Below are positions 10,158 through 21,931 of a stretch of DNA of 64,000 bases, piece after piece. The notes below the pieces were generated by a model. That model made no database searches. It was not told the DNA's origin and worked only from the letters and a program-made list of their open reading frames with translations. Made by a program: the position numbers and the translations under genes. Source of the stretch: Haliclona indistincta (lineage: Eukaryota; Porifera; Demospongiae; Haplosclerida; Chalinidae); contig OZ024786.1 in NCBI GenBank assembly GCA_964017065.1, positions 4,689,781 through 4,753,780 of the forward strand, read 5' to 3'. Positions within the stretch are counted from its first letter, which is position 1. Each line of letters begins with the position of its first letter.

Positions 10158-12880
10158 TCTTCTTTAGAACAGATCTTGTTCTCAACAATATAGCATTTAC
10201 TTATACACTTTACTATGTAGATAGACCAGAAGAAACGTCTCTAGAGGATATTCATGGACACTCCTCGCCTCACTGCTACAAGTTCATGAAAACATTCTGT
10301 AGTAAACATGTTTTATGCAGTAAAGATCCATGGTACAAGCCAAGGTAATAGAATGTTACTATACACTTATTGTACAGACTATCCCCACTGGAGTACCTAC
10401 CACGTTGTGCTCCAATGACGAAAACATAGACATGGCTACACTCCAGCAAGGTTCTTCACTTGGATATCTTAAACTGCTGTTGAAGAGCAGGATTCATTCT
10501 TTCACGTTTGATCTTCTTAATAAAGCAACAGAATCAGGAGATTGCTATGCTTAAGAATTTTGTATCTTCCAGGAGAACACCGCAGATGGTAACAGTCTAA
10601 GGAGGCATAGACCAGGATGGCGGTCACAGAAATTGAACGAATTCCTGGAGGAGTTGGACCAAAGGTCATATCAAGCATCGAAACATCCCAGAAAGGTGCA
10701 GATACTGGGCAGCCTATACAGCGCCCATAATGACACCAGAATGGATGACGACTGATAGAGAGAGTGTATAACTCTAAACACTGAGTGACAAACGTTTTTT
10801 TTTTGGTTGATCTTGCAAAAAAGTAACATTAAACCTATAGAAATTGTAATAGTTACACAATGCACAGTGGATAATTGTTGTATTCTGTTGTGACATCACA
10901 TACATTAGCATAATAGGCAATAACAGTGAACCGCATACCTATACAGTCGCGCTGCAAGCGTTATGAACACCAATAATTTGTTTCCAGCTGAAGTAGGCGT
11001 GGTTGTTCTAATGGCAGTGTGTACGTGTTTTCTACATGCTGTAACTTACGGAGTGCTAGCAAGATTCGGCCGACCTTTTGCGCTTTTGCAAGCGACCTCC
11101 TTGCTGTAAGATGATTGAAGAAACTTCTTAGGCTATAGAAATGAAATTGTGTTTTGTCTTCCCAGGTCTACTAAAGTGACATTTCAATTACAAACAGCAA
11201 TAGACGTTGAAGAAGAGCAATGGAACTTATAATAATCTCTTTCATCTCATCACAGGTTCTATTGATCAAACTTCTATTTCCTTTGTTCTGTCATAATATT
11301 ATTCATTAAAGTCTTTTAATGACAAAACATGATACAACCATACAATCATTGTAGTACACAGCCTGGACTATAGTAGTGATTGCTGCATATCCAGTTTCAC
11401 GGCTTTATCACTACTACTTTCACAGGGCATATGCCATTACCTTGAACTCTGGGAGGGCTATTCAAAATAAGAATCCTCCTGGATTGGATGGTTGACAGCG
11501 ATATTACCGATACTGCAAAACAGTACGTTAAATGAACTCCTCATAAGCAGTGTGCATGACAAGTTGTTTTCTCCTCACAGATCCTACGCACATCCTACAC
11601 CATCTTTTCATCTCATTGTTGATTTTGTTAGTTCGTTTGTCTGTGCTGTTAAGAGTAGTCTACGTCGTGGTCCTGTTTGTAAACGCACATTCACCCTTTC
11701 TGTTCCTACTGATGTTTAAGGAAATCGATCAGCATAGAAAATTACCATTCTACCTCTTGGTACTTATGTACCAAGAGTGGTTTGAAACTCCTTTTATCTA
11801 GAGTAACAGTTTTCTGCAAATTATGTTTCAGTTCCTTGATCTTTCTATAAGTGGTGATAACTTGAGCTAATATTTTGGAAACTCTCGCACCAGCGCCCAG
11901 CCGTACTTAAATAATCTATGTGACTGTTTTCTCCTTGTTTATTTCCTCAAAAAATTCAGGTCAGATTTTAGGTCTTACCGACTAGATTTTTAAGTCGCTT
12001 GTGCCCACCCCTCTAAGTGATTTTTTGTCCTATATTCTTGATTTTCATGCATATTCCACATCTGCACAGGAAAGTTTCATACCAAGTACTTTCGAAGTAA
12101 TCCACAAATTATGCTAAGCCAGCTGTTTTACCAGCTCGTTTTCTGCAAAAAAAACCCTTAAAATCCTTAGTGAATACAACACCACATTCGTCAATCAATA
12201 ATGTTGAGTAGCGTAATTACCTTTTTCGAGCAGGATGGCAGATGAAACTGCTGCGAAGCAAAGCAGGACGACAACGTTTCAAGATGATGCTGGTGCAAGA
12301 TGGTGCTCGTTTCAAGATGGTGCAGGATCTATTATACCATCATAGACAAATCGGCTATCAAAATACTAAGTGTTTTACTATGTTCGAGCAATGAGTACAG
12401 GCTTTAAAATTGTGAAGAGTTCACTGAGTTTCTTCCTGTAACAGGCGCACAAAACTTCACATTAGCAATTGTACATTCTACAAGAGCTAATAGGTTGGAA
12501 AGGGGTTTGATGGGGCTGCGACTACGGCTGGGTATGGTTGTACTAATGCATGGTATTTAAACCATTGCAGAAATCATGCCCATTCATGAACCAGTATCCA
12601 TTGATGTATGTAAAGACCATCGGTCTTTGCCCGGCGGTATGTTCACGCGTATATAACCCTGCCCACTTTTATAATAATTAATGATTACAAAATGTCTGAC
12701 GGTGCATGGTTTGCGCGCTGTTTGTGAATCCATCACCATCAAAGCTCAAACAGTGTCGACTATTTTGCATTTACTTAGCATGCACAGAACCGCAGCACAC
12801 CATTATAATTAGCATCAAATCACACAGAACCATTACAATTATGATTTTACTTATCTTTTATTCTATAGAGTTGGACCATC
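10158..12880. other. Non-genic interval
   Basis: No supported gene is present. The stretch at about 11530-11600 is a diverged relative of part of repeat unit B (54.1-56.0 kb): both carry a GTGTG(C/T)(A/G)TGAC stretch followed by CCTCACAGATC. Other short ORFs lack context. Confidence 0.4.
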
Positions 12881-12883
12881 TAT

Positions 12884-13171
12884 GTGTACTTTTGTAATAG
12901 CCGCAGACCACATTGTAAACAAGAAGAATTTGGCTGCTTGGCTGGCCACGAATTGCCGGATGTCTTTTCATCCCCAAAAAAGCAGCATGGTGTATACCAT
13001 TTTATATCTAAAGATTCATCAAGCAGAAAAGCTTTCTATGTTTGGCGATATGCAATGCCTTGTTCCCAACGCAGGATTGGGCCTTTAGGGAGACACTGGT
13101 GCATGAGATACGAGGCGAAGCATGCATACTTTAAAAGGGTGGCCAAGAATTCATACCAGATGAGGAGATAG
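12884..13171 (+). pseudogene. Transposon-type protein fragment with HWCMRYEAKH motif
   Basis: The frame encodes 95 residues ending in G-R-H-W-C-M-R-Y-E-A-K-H-A-Y-F-K-R-V-A-K. A W-C-M-R-(F/Y)-E-A-K-H-x-x-F-K motif recurs in uncharacterised repetitive proteins of sponges, cnidarians and fish. I know no function for it. No splice borders fit and the frame is short compared with such proteins, so I treat it as a decayed copy. Confidence 0.45.
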
Positions 13172-13352
13172 TCCCATCGACACAAGGAGATGGTACCACC
13201 AACTATAGCAGAGAGCGTCCACAATCACAACTTCAGAAACATTGCTAAAACACTGGCTAAATGACACCAGCACCTGACGTGTTACTATCTCAACTCAAAA
13301 TACATTGGTGACACAATAACCACGGGAAGAGGTTTGCCAGTTAACTTAGTTG

Positions 13353-13650
13353 ACCTTGTAACTGATGACATTTCATATGTGCAGTTACACTTTTGACAGA
13401 TCTGGTGATACAAGAAGAACTTCATAAAATGATGACATTTCATATGTGCAGTTACACTTTTGACAGATCTGGTGATACAAGAAGAACTTCATAAAATACT
13501 GCCACAGGACACAGTATTTCACCAGTCAGTACTTAGTTGACCTTGTAACTGATGACATTTCATATGTGCAGTTACACTTTTGACAGATCTGGTGATACAA
13601 GAAGAACTTCATAAAATACTGCCACAGGACACAGTATTTCACCAGTCAGT
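13353..13650. repeat. Nested tandem duplication (58-bp and 120-bp units)
   Basis: Copies of a segment starting GATGACATTTCATATGTGCA begin at 13373, 13431 and 13551. Copy 1 is cut to 58 bases. Copy 2 is a full 120-bp unit ending with the TTAGTTGACCTTGTAACT segment that also precedes copy 1. Copy 3 runs about 100 bases. The copies look identical, so the event is recent. Confidence 0.9.
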
Positions 13651-14760
13651 AATAAGAGTTGGATATCCTATAATTTAGATTGTTCCCTTAGGCTTAGCAG
13701 ACTAGAAATAAACTCAACTAAGTACAAAAAAGGAGCTATCGTCATTGTCATTGCTTATAATGTCAATGAATACGTATTGTTCACTGAAATTCTAATAACC
13801 ATTGATTTTGTATCACACTATCATGCATATGAAGTGGAACACAGTCAGTCACCTACGTGTCACATCACACAACCATCGAATCTAATAGACCATCACACAC
13901 TAGGTTTATACATATGCAACCATCCGCAACAACCACTTTATGTTTCTCTTAAGTATAATGTAATATCCACTAGGTAAATTATAATTAATCAACTTTCGTT
14001 GTTGTGCTGTCAACATGCTAATGTACTATGAGAATGGGATAATGATCGTCGAGAGAAAAATAGTACTTGCATGAGGAAAAGGATACTAGCATCTATGATA
14101 CTTGGTTTCACGACAACATGGAAACAGATATCGATGACTGAAACAACATGGAATATTCACATTAAATGTGAATATTACACACATCAAACATTCTACACTT
14201 TATGAATAATCTACCTTTAATAATCTACCTTTATTTATATACTAGACAATTATTGCAGTTATATTATCACACCGAAGATAACTACCATCACAATGGTCAC
14301 AATGGTTGTATTATTGATTTACTTAGATCCATGATAAAATTATGCACACTTTATCACTCATTTAGATTATTGATGATTAGCAGATAAAGTATGGTATTTA
14401 TTACATGCTATAAACCATGATCTATACCAGTATGTGGATGGTCTCTACATGCAGCAAATAGATGATTTTAACTATGTGTGTTTATACAATAGGCCCACCT
14501 TTTATGAAGCCCTTCTGTGAGGATGAGCACGTTCGTAAAAGGTTCTTAGAGGCAGCTTCAAGCTCTTCTCAACAAAGTTAGAGATGATCTCTTACCCTAC
14601 TCTAACTGATTCTGAATGCGAGGCATTGGACGCAATAAAGTGCTTTAGAGAAAAAACACAAAAAAAAACAAGGCGACAAACCTGATAAGGATTGTTTTAC
14701 ATCTGTTAGCCGAGATAAAGATCGCATCTATTACATTTATACAATTTCAAAGGCCATTAG
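13651..14760. other. Non-genic interval
   Basis: AT-rich sequence. Short ORFs at 13777-13977 and 14202-14387 have no recognised motif or splice partner. Confidence 0.4.
14152..14176. repeat. Small perfect hairpin
   Basis: Arms AATATTCACAT and ATGTGAATATT are separated by TAA. It lies in AT-rich sequence and has no assigned role. Confidence 0.7.
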
Positions 14761-14840
14761 TTGATGCCAACAGTGCAAAACCTGAACATTTTTGTTTTTG
14801 TGTACCGAAACCCCAAGCAAGAACAGACCAACTTCTATTA

Positions 14841-15236
14841 TTGCCACTACATAGCAAAATTAAAGTTGAACTGTCATTTCAATATGTCTACAAGGAAAGA
14901 GCATGTGAAATTAGGGACAGGTCAGCTTCAGCTTCTTATTCTGCAGCTGTTGATAGATGCGAAGAGATATTTGAAAGCAAATTCTCAACGACAGCTTCAA
15001 AAACGCAATGGAAATCGGTTTTTGAATCAGTACGGCTCGAGCCAGCTGTAAAACGGCGTGTGGTCGAATTCTCACCAGATGATTATGTACATGCAGCAGA
15101 ATTGACAAATAATAACGAAGTAAGAGCAAAAGTCACTGAAGTCCTAACTCCGCATGGGTTCACTGTGATTGGCAACGTTGCAAACCTACTGGGGGATTAC
15201 AATCAACGAACATCAAGATTTTATTCTTCAAGTTAG
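14841..15236 (+). CDS. Unknown ORF, 131 codons
   Basis: The open frame runs from ATG to a stop and includes Y-S-A-A-V-D-R-C-E-E-I-F-E-S-K-F-S and V-V-E-F-S-P-D-D-Y-V-H-A-A-E-L. Charged and amphipathic stretches suggest coding origin. I do not recognise the family. Frames just downstream (15394-15570) resemble a repetitive sponge protein class, so this is probably an upstream part of the same decayed transposon-type gene. No splice evidence fixes its borders. Confidence 0.3.
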   Translation: MPLHSKIKVELSFQYVYKERACEIRDRSASASYSAAVDRCEEIFESKFSTTASKTQWKSVFESVRLEPAVKRRVVEFSPDDYVHAAELTNNNEVRAKVTEVLTPHGFTVIGNVANLLGDYNQRTSRFYSSS

Positions 15237-15393
15237 TTATTTTCCACAAGGATGGCATTGAAGCAGCAGTAATAAATAACAGGCTCATTGTTACAAGTAC
15301 CAAAAAAGCCGACGCACAACTGTATGCTGGCATGGAGAAACTGGCGGGAGAGATTGCTTGGAACAATTTGACAGTTTAGGGCACTCTTTTTAA

Positions 15394-15570
15394 AAAAATT
15401 GTGATATTTGGATTAGCAGATGAAGTTGATGAGATTTTTACACAGCTGCAAGAGGAACATGATTCGCAGTACACACCTGCTCAGTATAGGTTATGGGCAA
15501 ATATGATACAAGTGGGTACACACAAGCATTACGATACACCGCCTATAATGTTCCAATGTTTGGAATCTTA
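15394..15570 (+). pseudogene. Transposon-type protein fragment
   Basis: One frame reads F-T-Q-L-Q-E-E-H, Y-T-P-A-Q-Y-R-L-W-A-N-M-I-Q-V-G and H-Y-D-T-P-P before a stop. The Y-T-P-x-Q-x-x-x-W-A-x-x-(I/L)-x-x-G, then D-x-P-P pattern is one I associate with uncharacterised repetitive proteins in sponges and fish. Function is unknown and the copy is short and broken. Confidence 0.4.
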
Positions 15571-16491
15571 GCAAAGGCTGGGGCACCTAAGGGAACTAAT
15601 TTAGGTGAGGCGCGTCTAGTGTGGCTGAGGGTCTAATGCGCATAATATGGAAGAAACCCTCTGAGTGTTCTTGTTCTTCACAAACTCCTCCTAGAACGCC
15701 TACTGACTCTCCAGCATCTTGTGCAACAGTACGATCTAAATATATTCAACAACTGAAAGAACTACGAGATTATATTCAGGAATTGTAAAACAAAACTATT
15801 GTGTTGTACATGTTGTTTAGAAACATGATTCTTGCTCAGGCAAACCCTACAATTTACTAATTGTAGTGCTAAGTAGTTCAAAGGCTGGATTAGACATTAG
15901 ACATTAGACCAACATTTCAAGATAGCTGAAAAGCACTGTAGCATGAGTATGTCTGATAAAGTACTAAAGCAGTGCCCTTAGGGGATACAATCGCCAGATG
16001 TTGTTAATAGGTGTAATGACTCCACTAGTGATCTTTGGAAAATGCTGTCGGTCCATCTTAGGGTGCAAGGCCTGTATAAATAAGTTTGTCTGGTGAAGAC
16101 GCAATGACTAAGTCGTGCCCTCGATGTGCTACAATACGCAGAAGCGGTACGGCATTGTGGGCTTGATGAGTTTCTTGCCGGAATTCAGGATATTCTGCAA
16201 GATTGTGAAAATGCAGACTAGAAATTCAGTACTGATAACATGCATGCATCACCATCTGTATCTGACACTGCTGTACCCAGTGATAACAATCTGAATGCAG
16301 AATTGCCAGAATCTGTCAATCACATATCAGCATTGGCTGAATCAGCATCTGTTTCTGTTCCACCATCAGTAAAACAAGCTACATCACCATCAGTAAAAAC
16401 AAGGTATCATGCATACAAATCTAGCATGTACTTTGGCTTTCTTTGACTTATAGATTGCTTCCCTTCGAATTTCTCTTCCAAGACCATCCCC

Positions 16492-16930
16492 TTGCTGGAT
16501 AACTTCGATGGCATTGTCAGGAATGCCTTCGAAAACAGCGGAATAGCTGGGAATAAAAAGACTCGCCTGCTGTATCAAGCTGGTCAGTTTTATTTCCAAC
16601 TATGTCCTGAACCTACACCATCCGAGTGTGAGCCTATGGCTATCACACTGTGTGACAGCCATCCTCAACTGAAAGACAGAAATATTTCAGTTTCGCACAT
16701 AGTGGGCTGTGGAAAGGCAAAGAATTTGACACTGAAGAGTGTGGCACCTGGGATTGATTATGAACAAGTAATCAATTCTAAGGAAGTTACTATCATGGAC
16801 ATTATGATTGTAAAAATGTTCAAACCATCATAAAAAAAACAGTCAAGAAACAGTTATCACAGCTATTTAGAAACTTCAGGAGGAGATCTGAAGTACCTCA
16901 AAATAGGGAATCAATGAAGAAGATCTCTCT
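16492..16930 (+). pseudogene. Uncharacterised repetitive-family ORF and frameshifted tail
   Basis: The 113-codon frame includes R-L-L-Y-Q-A-G-Q-F-Y-F-Q-L-C-P and I-T-L-C-D-S-H-P-Q-L-K-D. Beyond the stop at 16831-16833, another frame reads L-S-Q-L-F-R-N-F-R-R-R, which looks like the continuation of the same protein. I recall a P-x-L-x-D segment and then L-S-x-x-F-x-N-x-R-x-R as a recurrent pair in uncharacterised repetitive proteins of sponges and fish. This would make it a frameshifted copy. No biochemical role can be given. Confidence 0.35.
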
Positions 16931-17265
16931 GTGCAATTATGCTGCACCGGCAGACACTTGTGCCGTGAAATAAAAAGAGGATGATGTAACCTACGAAAGG
17001 GATTGCCAACTATTGAAAACAGAAGCAGGGCAAAAGTTTTCTAGAGTGGATTGAATCCATGGTCTTATGACACAAATACTGCAGGAGGCGCCAAGCCATC
17101 GAGAGCCCAGCTAAAGCAGCGGAAGTAATTTTAGAGGAGCACAGTTACCTCAAAGACTCGAAGAAAGCGACAAAGTTTTAATTCGGATGCTTTGAGATAT
17201 TTAAAACAAAGATACAAGTACTTTGTTGAAGTAAATAATATTATAATATTCTATGGGGCATCAAG

Positions 17266-17607
17266 TTGGGAACTGAGAATAGTAGAAACGTACGAAACAG
17301 TTATATTAAACCTTATTGGGCAAGCAGAGATGGAGATGTAAAGTTAGACAGCACCCAAATATACAGTGGATTTGTTGAGTGTTTCTTTAGGCAGAACATA
17401 GAGATCAACAGAGAACGACATAATGCACTCATGGCTTCTGTTAAATGGCTTCAGCATCATCCACGCCAACACATGTACGGTCCGCCTGTGGAGGTATGGA
17501 CTGTGTCATCACATGAAAATTATAGTCCTGCTGTCCATCTGTCTCTGTATAGAGTACTACCTTACTTTCTACCGGTTACATGCATCACTCCACCAACCGC
17601 AATGTAA
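17266..17607 (+). pseudogene. Repetitive-family C-terminal ORF
   Basis: The frame encodes 113 residues and contains Y-S-G-F-V-E-C-F-F-R-Q-N-I, then S-V-K-W-L-Q-H-H-P and Y-G-P-P-V-E-V-W. A W-x-x-x-H-P, then G-x-P-V-x-V-W arrangement followed by F-(I/L)-P-V recurs at the C-terminal ends of uncharacterised sponge and cnidarian transposon-associated proteins, and here F-L-P-V follows as expected. There is no flanking N-terminal part in frame. Confidence 0.4.
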
Positions 17608-17871
17608 TTTCAACTAATTTGAAAGTAGTACAGTGTATTTGAACTCTCTTTATAGTTTTCGAACCTTGCCTGTGAGAAAACAAACAGCGAGCAAAAAATT
17701 CTCCATTTTGAGATGGCTAGCATTCTACTGAAGGAATCATTGTGACCTTAATAATAAATCATCAGGAAATTATCAGGAGGGGTGGTGAAGAGGTGCTGAA
17801 AGAGAAAAATGAATAACAACACACGATTCACATAAATATAGTCAAAATACAGCTAACTAGAAATTGGGACC

Positions 17872-17988
17872 TTAAAACAGTAGTCAGAAGATCATAATAC
17901 CTGGGTAAGATAGTCTGACCAACTGAAAGTATGAAACTGAAATAGTCAGAACATCAGACTTACTGCTGGCTTGCAGGTAAGCCGAGTG
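17872..17988 (+). repeat. Dispersed repeat, copy 1 (mate at 39566-39690)
   Basis: A ~117-base sequence containing GTCAGAAGATCATA and AGATAGTCTGACCAAC recurs at 39566-39690 in the same orientation with few differences. Within each copy TAGTCAGAA- and -CAGAACATCA-type words repeat, suggesting an internally repetitive non-autonomous element. Confidence 0.75.
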
Positions 17989-18101
17989 GTAGTGGTACCT
18001 AATAGTGACAGTTGTTATGTTAGTACCGTTGTGTAACAAAAGACGACTAAGACCCTCGTTCGGGCAATAACATCACAAAGTGATGACACTGAACTTTCAC
18101 G

Positions 18102-18290
18102 GTGGAACATAGTACGAAACGCCACTCACAACAGGCAAGAGGTAAAATCGAACACGGCTCCTTCACTCCCCTAGTGTTCTCAATGTCTGGAGGACACTCA
18201 AAAGCAGCAAAAATCACTTTCAAGCGACTTGTATCAAGAGACATCGAATACTCCACAATCCGCAAGTGGCTAAATAACAAAATATCCTAG
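18102..18290 (+). pseudogene. Reverse-transcriptase ORF 3' remnant
   Basis: The frame reads I-E-H-G-S-F-T-P-L-V-F-S-M-S-G-G and then I-T-F-K-R-L-V-S-R. In sponge and cnidarian genomes an E-H-(G/A)-S-F-T-P-L-V-F-S-x-x-G-G segment is common at the C-terminal end of long reverse-transcriptase ORFs. The polymerase itself is absent here, so only the 3' tail of such an element survives. Confidence 0.45.
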
Positions 18291-18547
18291 TGGTTGCTAA
18301 GGCAAAACTCGGCAACCACTTCAACTCAATTGGACTGTATTATACAATAATACAAATATTTAAATCAAGGTAGTATACTTGAGTGATGTGTGGTTATGTT
18401 TTAATGTTACAAGGTTCGATGAATGTTACAAGGTTCGTCTATAGGTATTACCGACCGACAAAGAAGGATAACTAACTGACAGCTAAACAAAAAGACAACT
18501 CACTTCTTTGAAACGTGAGTCTAGATTTTTCACTAGTTCCTATGTAA

Positions 18548-18825
18548 CCTCTTTCTCACTCTCACCCTTCCATTCACTTACTCATTCTCTCACTATCACC
18601 TCCCCCTCCCCACCATCACTTCTCTTCATGCGACCATTAACTCTTCTGGAGACAGACTGTCCACTTGACTGCTCCCGACTTCTTATCACATTAAAACAGA
18701 TCTTATTCATGAAACCTCTTTCTCACTCTCACCATTCCATTCACTTCCTCATTCTCTCACTATCACCTCCCCCTCCCCACCTTCGTGCGCACTCTCTCAC
18801 CATTAACTCTTCTGGAGACAGAAGA
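18548..18825. repeat. Tandem duplication of a TC-rich ~110-bp block
   Basis: A block running from TTTCTCACTCTCACC to ACTCTTCTGGAGACAG occurs at about 18548-18655 and again at 18717-18822. The low-complexity ORF across it is not taken as a gene. Confidence 0.75.
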
Positions 18826-18840
18826 GTTAATTCTCTTCGG

Positions 18841-18941
18841 GTCCAATGTGGAGCATTGCTAGCACATATCATAACACTCATCCACATTAAAGGTCTACTA
18901 TGAAGGTAATCATAACTACAGTTATGCCAAATTTGATTGCA
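18841..18941 (+). repeat. Displaced copy of exon 3 / intron 3 of the downstream gene
   Basis: These 101 bases match 20609-20709 with one visible mismatch (CACATTAAAGG versus CACATGAAAGG). The match covers the end of exon 3, its GTAATC donor and the start of intron 3. The substitution turns a GAA codon into a TAA stop, so the copy is not usable as an exon. Confidence 0.85.
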
Positions 18942-19352
18942 GCCAATCCTTTACCTCATTTTGATAAAAATTTGACCATCATGATTGGAACTCTCATGCG
19001 AATCACCTTCTGGTGTAGTTGCTGTTCATTCAGAGTTGGATTCCTCGATGAAAGAGCACGATAGACGTCCAGGAAGTCCTATGCATATAGTATCTAAATC
19101 ATAACTGTAAACATTACCAATAATTATTCATACCTCAAATGAAGCACAAAGGTGCAGATCAGAGGAGGTTGGCCACGCGTCATCGATCATCAATTCTACG
19201 TAAACAATGCGTAGGCCGAGTTCATGTGACCGCACATGAATAACTTAATTAATGGACTTTTTGGAACCTTTTGGAACCTTATGAATTATTCATAACATAC
19301 TCGCCCAGCTGATCGCACTTGTCAGAGTCGTAGGCTTTGTTTTGCTTTAGCG

Positions 19353-21148
19353 ATGTCAGCAGCGGATGAAACAGCTCATAAACGACCCAGGAGCAGTCCA
19401 ACTCTTCTTACTCCAACTAATCGCTCAAAAAGAAGACCTGATTTCGCTAGAAGCTCGCAGTTGATGAGTAGAAGAAGAATTTTTAGCAGTCCTACAACAG
19501 TGTCTGCACAACAGCGTCCTGGGGATGAACGTTGGCACTACAAACGAACCAACTGTGACAGCTGGAAGGAGCTGGAGATCAAGGCCCTAGTAGAGTTTGT
19601 TCTCATCCACTCTCGTGGTAGCTGGCCAACTCATCATCAACATGATTTCTGGGAAGCTGCTGCTATGCACATAAAGATGAGAGCGTCAGCAGAACGAACA
19701 GGTACGTACTATGCATGAAATACTACATTCTGAATAACGATAGGTCATTGTTTTATAGGCAACTCTTGTCGATACAAAGTGGTGAAATGGTTGAAGAAAA
19801 AATATGAGAGTCCAGTAGACGCAGAGGTAATGCTAACTCCAAAGGCATCAGTTGAGATTCAGACTGATCTCTCTACTATTGCATCTCAAACGGATCTCTC
19901 TTCTATCACATCTCAAATGGATCTTTCTTCTAGCAGATCTATCGCATGTCAAACAAATCCCTTTTATAGCAGATCTGATGTTGCATCTCACACTGTTCTC
20001 CTTACTAGCAGATCTGCTTCGTCTCAGACATTTCACCTTGCTAGTAGCTCTGTGTCATCTCAGACAGATCGCTCCACTACCAGATCTATTGGAATTCAGA
20101 TTAATCTCTCTACAAGCACTAACATTTCATCTCTCTCCTCATCCCATTCTTTAGCTCATTCTTCTCATCTAAATACTCCAGCACAATTACAATCCAGTAT
20201 CTCTACTCTGTCCCAGACCTTTTCCGCTCACTGCAAGAATTCACTTCAGCTAGACGCTCCTGTAGACTTTTTAGCTTATGCTGGTACTGCAATTGCTAGG
20301 CTAAAAGAAAGTGGACGAGCAAATGTTGTGTACAATTTAGTGAAAGGTATAGGGAAAGACAGACCAGATTCAAGCAATTCTCGGTTCCCTGTGTCTAGAA
20401 TGCCAATGGGTTTGATTGAGTATGCTACCAATTTCTATGTAGCTGAAGATATTAATCAAGTTAGTGTCACATCACATATTTTGTTGTAATGTATGCATGA
20501 GGGCTTATACTTTCCCACTCAGGTACCTCCCTGCCCTGCGGACTACCAATCATGGCTACAAACTATGTACAGTCAGTTTGGGCAAAAATGGGCTAAGCTA
20601 CATCATGGTCCAATGTGGAGCATTGCTAGCACATATCATAACACTCATCCACATGAAAGGTCTACTATGAAGGTAATCATAACTACAGTTATGCCAAATT
20701 TGATTGCATATCACAGGCACTTGTCAATATTCCATCAGTCTTTGAACGCACTATCCGTCGTAACATTGCAGCAGGTGATGTGACAATTGGTCCTCAAATC
20801 CAGGTAACTATTCTGGTAAAATAATTATGCTCTTGCATGGTTCACTGACTTGCTTCCTGTAGTTGTCTGTTTTGGACGATGCAGCTCGTATCCATCCAGA
20901 CGAGTGGTGGTGGATAAAGGCAGATGGAGCTGATTTAGTCAGTGGTTTAGGCACATCAGTAAGAGGAGTATGGAGTGGAGATGTAGATTTAGCAGATGGA
21001 AAGCTACAAATTTCACACAGAACTCACCAAGACCAAATTGAATCCCTTCATAGCATTGGTGGAAAACGCGAATCTCATGTTGCTATTGCACATCAGCTTG
21101 GAGTAGTAAAGCAACAACTCGTGGATGATGTTGACTTTGTTTTCTCAA
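19353..21148 (+). CDS. Myb/SANT-like protein gene, five in-phase exons
   Basis: Exons 19353-19701, 19759-20459, 20523-20672, 20717-20803 and 20863-21148 have GT donors and AG acceptors and join without a stop, giving 524 codons; the last exon ends in phase 1. Exon 1 has basic patches (K-R-P-R-S, R-S-K-R-R-P) and begins a W-K-E-L-E-I-K-A-L-V-E-F-V helix. Exon 2 completes it with C-R-Y-K-V-V-K-W-L-K-K-K-Y, a trihelix/Myb-SANT-like DNA-binding pattern. Exon 2 also carries about nine S-Q-T-D-L-S-type Ser/Thr/Gln repeats. Exon 5 reads W-W-W-I-K-A-D-G-A-D-L-V-S-G-L-G, then W-S-G-D-V-D-L-A-D-G-K-L-Q, a motif I associate with repetitive cnidarian and sponge genes of unknown function. A continuation near 21211-21324 (K-L-M-F-A-L-A-W-D-V-E-E-L) is likely but does not join cleanly in frame. 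It could be a transposon gene or a domesticated one. Confidence 0.65.
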
Positions 21149-21370
21149 GTAAGTGCACAAAGCTGAATACGTGTTGCAGAATTGAACTTTGTGTAAGATT
21201 ACAACTGACTGCAAAAAAGTATAGCGAGAAGCAAAGGGAAGGGAAAGTTCAGAGAAGCTAATGTTTGCACTAGCCTGGGATGTAGAAGAGCTAGAAAATT
21301 CTCTTGGCCTTGCTGTGATTTTAGTAGGTACAAGTACACAGAAAAACTCAAAAGCATAACCATACAGCTT

Positions 21371-21728
21371 ACTGCGCACCGATAATATTGCTTTAGCTAG
21401 CTAAGCCACCTCCTCAATGAATAGCTAGTTGTTATAAAAGTACACAAAGAGCTATGTGCACAAGCGCAGTTATTCTCATGGCCTTGCACTGAGTGAAGTA
21501 TTCAAGTACACAAAAGAACTCAAAAGCATGACCTTTAGCATACTGCGCACGGGTAATAATGCTAGCTAGCTAGTCCTGCGCAGCTATGGATTATTTCAAT
21601 GTATACGGTATCACAAGAGCCTGTGGATCACTTCGACCTAAAGTATTAGCGAATTTGATTGGTTGATATTTTTGGCGCAATGTGCCATCTGCAAATTTGA
21701 CTGAACCCCTATATAAAGGACAGCTAAT
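21371..21728 (+). repeat. Dispersed TATA-containing module, copy 1
   Basis: About 355 bases are shared with 33424-33799. The shared segment has an internal duplication of an ACTGCGCAC...TAATAATGC...TAGCTAGC word. It ends in a CTATATAAAG box (21709-21718) after ATTGGTTGATATTTTTGGCG. It looks like a mobile promoter-like or non-autonomous element. Confidence 0.85.
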
Positions 21729-21875
21729 CTTGAAATGTGGTAGCCCGTTTTAAATCTAGCTAGCCCGCTTCAAAAGGGATCCTAACAGATCCAAATTAAT
21801 GTGAAGTATAATACGCATAAAATTTAGATTGGAAGTTCGGATTTATAGAGGATAACACTTGCTATGTGATAACAC

Positions 21876-21931
21876 TTCCATGATAACACTTGCTATGTGA
21901 TAACACTCGCATAGCAAGTGTTATCATGGAA
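21876..21931. repeat. Perfect 22-bp inverted repeat
   Basis: Arm 21876-21897 and arm 21910-21931 are exact reverse complements around a 12-base loop. The GATAACACTTGCTATG word also occurs once more just upstream (about 21851-21866), giving three copies in 80 bases. Confidence 0.85.

Noticed and set aside
18508..18903. 131-codon ORF
   Set aside because: It runs through two copies of a TC-rich low-complexity block and a displaced exon fragment; no coherent protein.
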